From NCBI GenBank assembly GCA_036583965.1, contig JAZBQD010000013.1:12175848-12239847 (forward strand): DNA of 64,000 nt, read 5' to 3'. The translations under genes and the position numbers were made by a program. The notes under the pieces were generated by a model. The model was not told where the DNA came from, ran no database searches, and saw nothing but the letters and a program-made list of their open reading frames with translations. Positions 62,091-64,000 of this stretch are shown piece by piece (position 1 is the first letter of the stretch; every line of letters starts with the position of its first letter). This DNA is from Prunella strophiata (lineage: Eukaryota > Chordata > Aves > Passeriformes > Prunellidae).

Positions 62091-62454
62091 GGGCAGAGCC
62101 GATCCCAGCCCGGATTGTGCCGCCCACCCACCGTCCCTGTGCTGGACAACCGTGTGGGAAGAGGCACGCCAGAGGGAACAGGGCTTTAAATAGACGACAA
62201 AGTGGGAAAAACAAGGAGGAAGCTGCCAAGGATGCCCCAGGGGCTGTCTCCACCCTCCCCAGAGCACGCAGCCCGCACTCACAGGCACGAGAAGCAAAGG
62301 CTGAGCATCCTCAGTGGGATTTTCTGCTCAGCCCATGTTGACAGCACCCAAACCCTGCTATTGTGAGGCTGCCACCCCCAGCACCCTGCAGGGGTGCCTG
62401 CCCTGCTCCTGCTAGGTTTCAGCTGACAGGCTCAGGTGGAAGGAAAGCAGAAGA

Positions 62455-62750
62455 CATTTGCTTCTTTTTTTAGACCCGAACGGAGAAGTTGTACAATTTC
62501 AGCGTATAAATAATTGAAGGGCTAATGTGATCTCAAACTGAGCACTTATGAAATGGAAACGTCCCTGTTGACAGATGAATTCCTGTAAATTTTCTTTGGT
62601 TGAGCTCAGATTCCCATTTTGTGCTTCGAAGCAGATGAGGTCACCCTGGCTGGACAGCACACGCTGTGCCTGGCAGGGACCTGGGCCTTTGGAAAGGAAA
62701 AAAGGATAATAACAATAATAGTTGTAATAAAAGGCTGAGATTTTAAAGGC
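62455..62750. promoter_or_regulatory. Candidate conserved non-coding element
   Basis: Unique segment with CGTATAAATAATTG, GGGCTAATGTGATC and AACAATAATAGTTGTAAT. No coding frame or transposon is seen. Weaker than the neighbouring candidates. Confidence 0.25.
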
Positions 62751-62964
62751 TGCAGGATGGCACATACAGCTCAGTGCACACATTTGCTCTCCCTCTCTTC
62801 AAAGACCCAAAGAGGGTTCCCTGGGATGGCCCCAGGCAGCTGGAGATGTCCCTGGCCAAGTCCTCCTGCATCCCCCAGGGAGCAGGGTGCCAGCAGGGTG
62901 GGAGGGATGCAGGGGAAGGTCGGGACCCCTCCCAGAGGGGCAGCACAGAGCTGCCCCCAGCGTG

Positions 62965-63205
62965 CCACCACCTCCCCCCACGCCGCCGCCGTGTTTACAT
63001 TCTGCCTTCCTTCAATTATAATTAATAGCGGCTCATTATCAGGAGGGGACCGTTTATAAGATTCAATTAGAAGCCATTTATTTTAATGCTTTTGAACACA
63101 AAATGAGTCTGATCTCAGGAAACATTTCATTAGCATAATCTTCCCATAACAAGATCATCTCCTGGGTCTGACATATTCACACGCCGGCACCGGGCAGAGA
63201 GGGGT
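62965..63205. promoter_or_regulatory. Candidate conserved enhancer-like element flanked by CpG words
   Basis: Starts with CCACGCCGCCGCCGTGTTTA and ends with CACACGCCGGCACCGGG. Between them lie TTCAATTATAATTAATAGC, CCGTTTATAAG, TTCAATTAGAAGC, TTCATTAGCATAATC and a forkhead-like TGTTTACA. Several TAAT sites framed by CpG-rich edges in under 250 bases is the strongest such pattern in the right end of the window. Confidence 0.42.
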
Positions 63206-64000
63206 CCGGGCAGCCCTGGATGTGGAGTGGTCAGTGCAGCATTCCCTGCCCAGGGAATGGCAGCCTCAGGGAGGCCTCAGCACTTCTGTGGGAGCTCAGC
63301 TCTCCCCTGGCACCTGTGGCTCTCAGACTGGCTCACCCTGGCAGTGGCCAGAGGTGCCACAAAGGCAGCACCGAGCCACCAGCAACGCTTTGCCCTTGAC
63401 CAAGCACAGCCCGGGGGCTGATGGCAAAGCTCCCACTGACCCCTCCAGCTGGAGCCCAGCCTGCTCCAGCTCCAGCTAACAGCTCTCTGCAAAGCTGTGC
63501 CATGGCACACAGAGGGAATGAGATCATTTTATTTGACTGTTCAGCTTAGGAAATTTAGTCATGAAGCAGGAATGAAAACTTGTGTCTACTCCAAGTCAAA
63601 ATGCTCAATACAGCATGGCCATTTTTTTCCCCAGGGATAATCATCTCTGATTTGTTGCCCATATGGAAGATGTATTGGTTTTCCATACACCAGATGAGTT
63701 ATACATTTCATAAGCTAAGCTGCCCATATATTCAAAGTAATATGATATCATTCACTTACACTTAAGTTTCATAGTGCACCACCACGTATTTTGGGTATAA
63801 AACCATGCCATGAACATATTTTTAAATGCTTGGTCTTTATCAGAGCCCTGTCTGGAGCTATTACCTTCCAGAGAATGATGCTCTCAGTGTTCTGCCACAT
63901 CAGCTGCAAAACAGATGGATAAAATACCCTGACCCTGCCTCAAGCACCAAGCCCTGGCAGTGCCCGCCCCTGGGGGGAGCAGGTTGGTTTTGGGGCACAG
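63206..64000. other. Unique non-coding sequence to the window end
   Basis: GC-rich to 63,500, then AT-rich (63,520-63,860) with TTTATTTGAC and ATATTTTTAAATGC words, possibly another non-coding element. No exon or transposon is recognised. Confidence 0.5.

Overview
The window looks like nuclear DNA from a bird. Three fragments match the 3' part of CR1 retrotransposons, the main avian LINE, and two weaker ones resemble ancient MIR-type SINEs. I see no Alu, B1 or L1 sequence, and transposon density is very low. The DNA is GC-moderate, gene-poor and rich in minisatellites, as on avian small chromosomes or subtelomeres; that placement is inference. I found no exon, protein domain, tRNA, rRNA or bacterial/viral gene that I can defend. 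All very long open frames lie inside tandem repeats and are explained by unit lengths divisible by three.

Layout: (1) 1-26,300 is unique sequence, C- and A-rich on the + strand, with A homopolymers on +, two RFX X-box-like motifs, two MIR-like relics and a few AT-rich islands that look like conserved non-coding elements. (2) 26,340-30,850 is a CpG-rich domain, probably a promoter, split by a 2.9 kb array built from 12-bp and 18-bp subunits. (3) 30,850-47,750 is unique sequence with three CR1 pieces, several AT-rich TAAT-bearing islands, T and A homopolymers and a (TG)12. (4) 47,760-54,600 is a cluster of tandem repeats with different units: a GGGCA pentamer repeat, a 20-bp array (2.2 kb), a small 12-bp array, an 18-bp array (3.0 kb) and a 71/75-bp array (0.9 kb). 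(5) 54,610-64,000 is unique sequence with many AT-rich, homeodomain-site-rich islands, suggestive of the regulatory landscape of a developmental gene.

Base composition and homopolymer orientation change across the CpG-rich domain. The left side reads as the antisense of a transcribed unit, which suggests a leftward transcript starting near 26.4 kb. No exon confirms this. The regions do not form a recognisable pathway; the most notable content is the tandem-repeat architecture and its position at a likely promoter.
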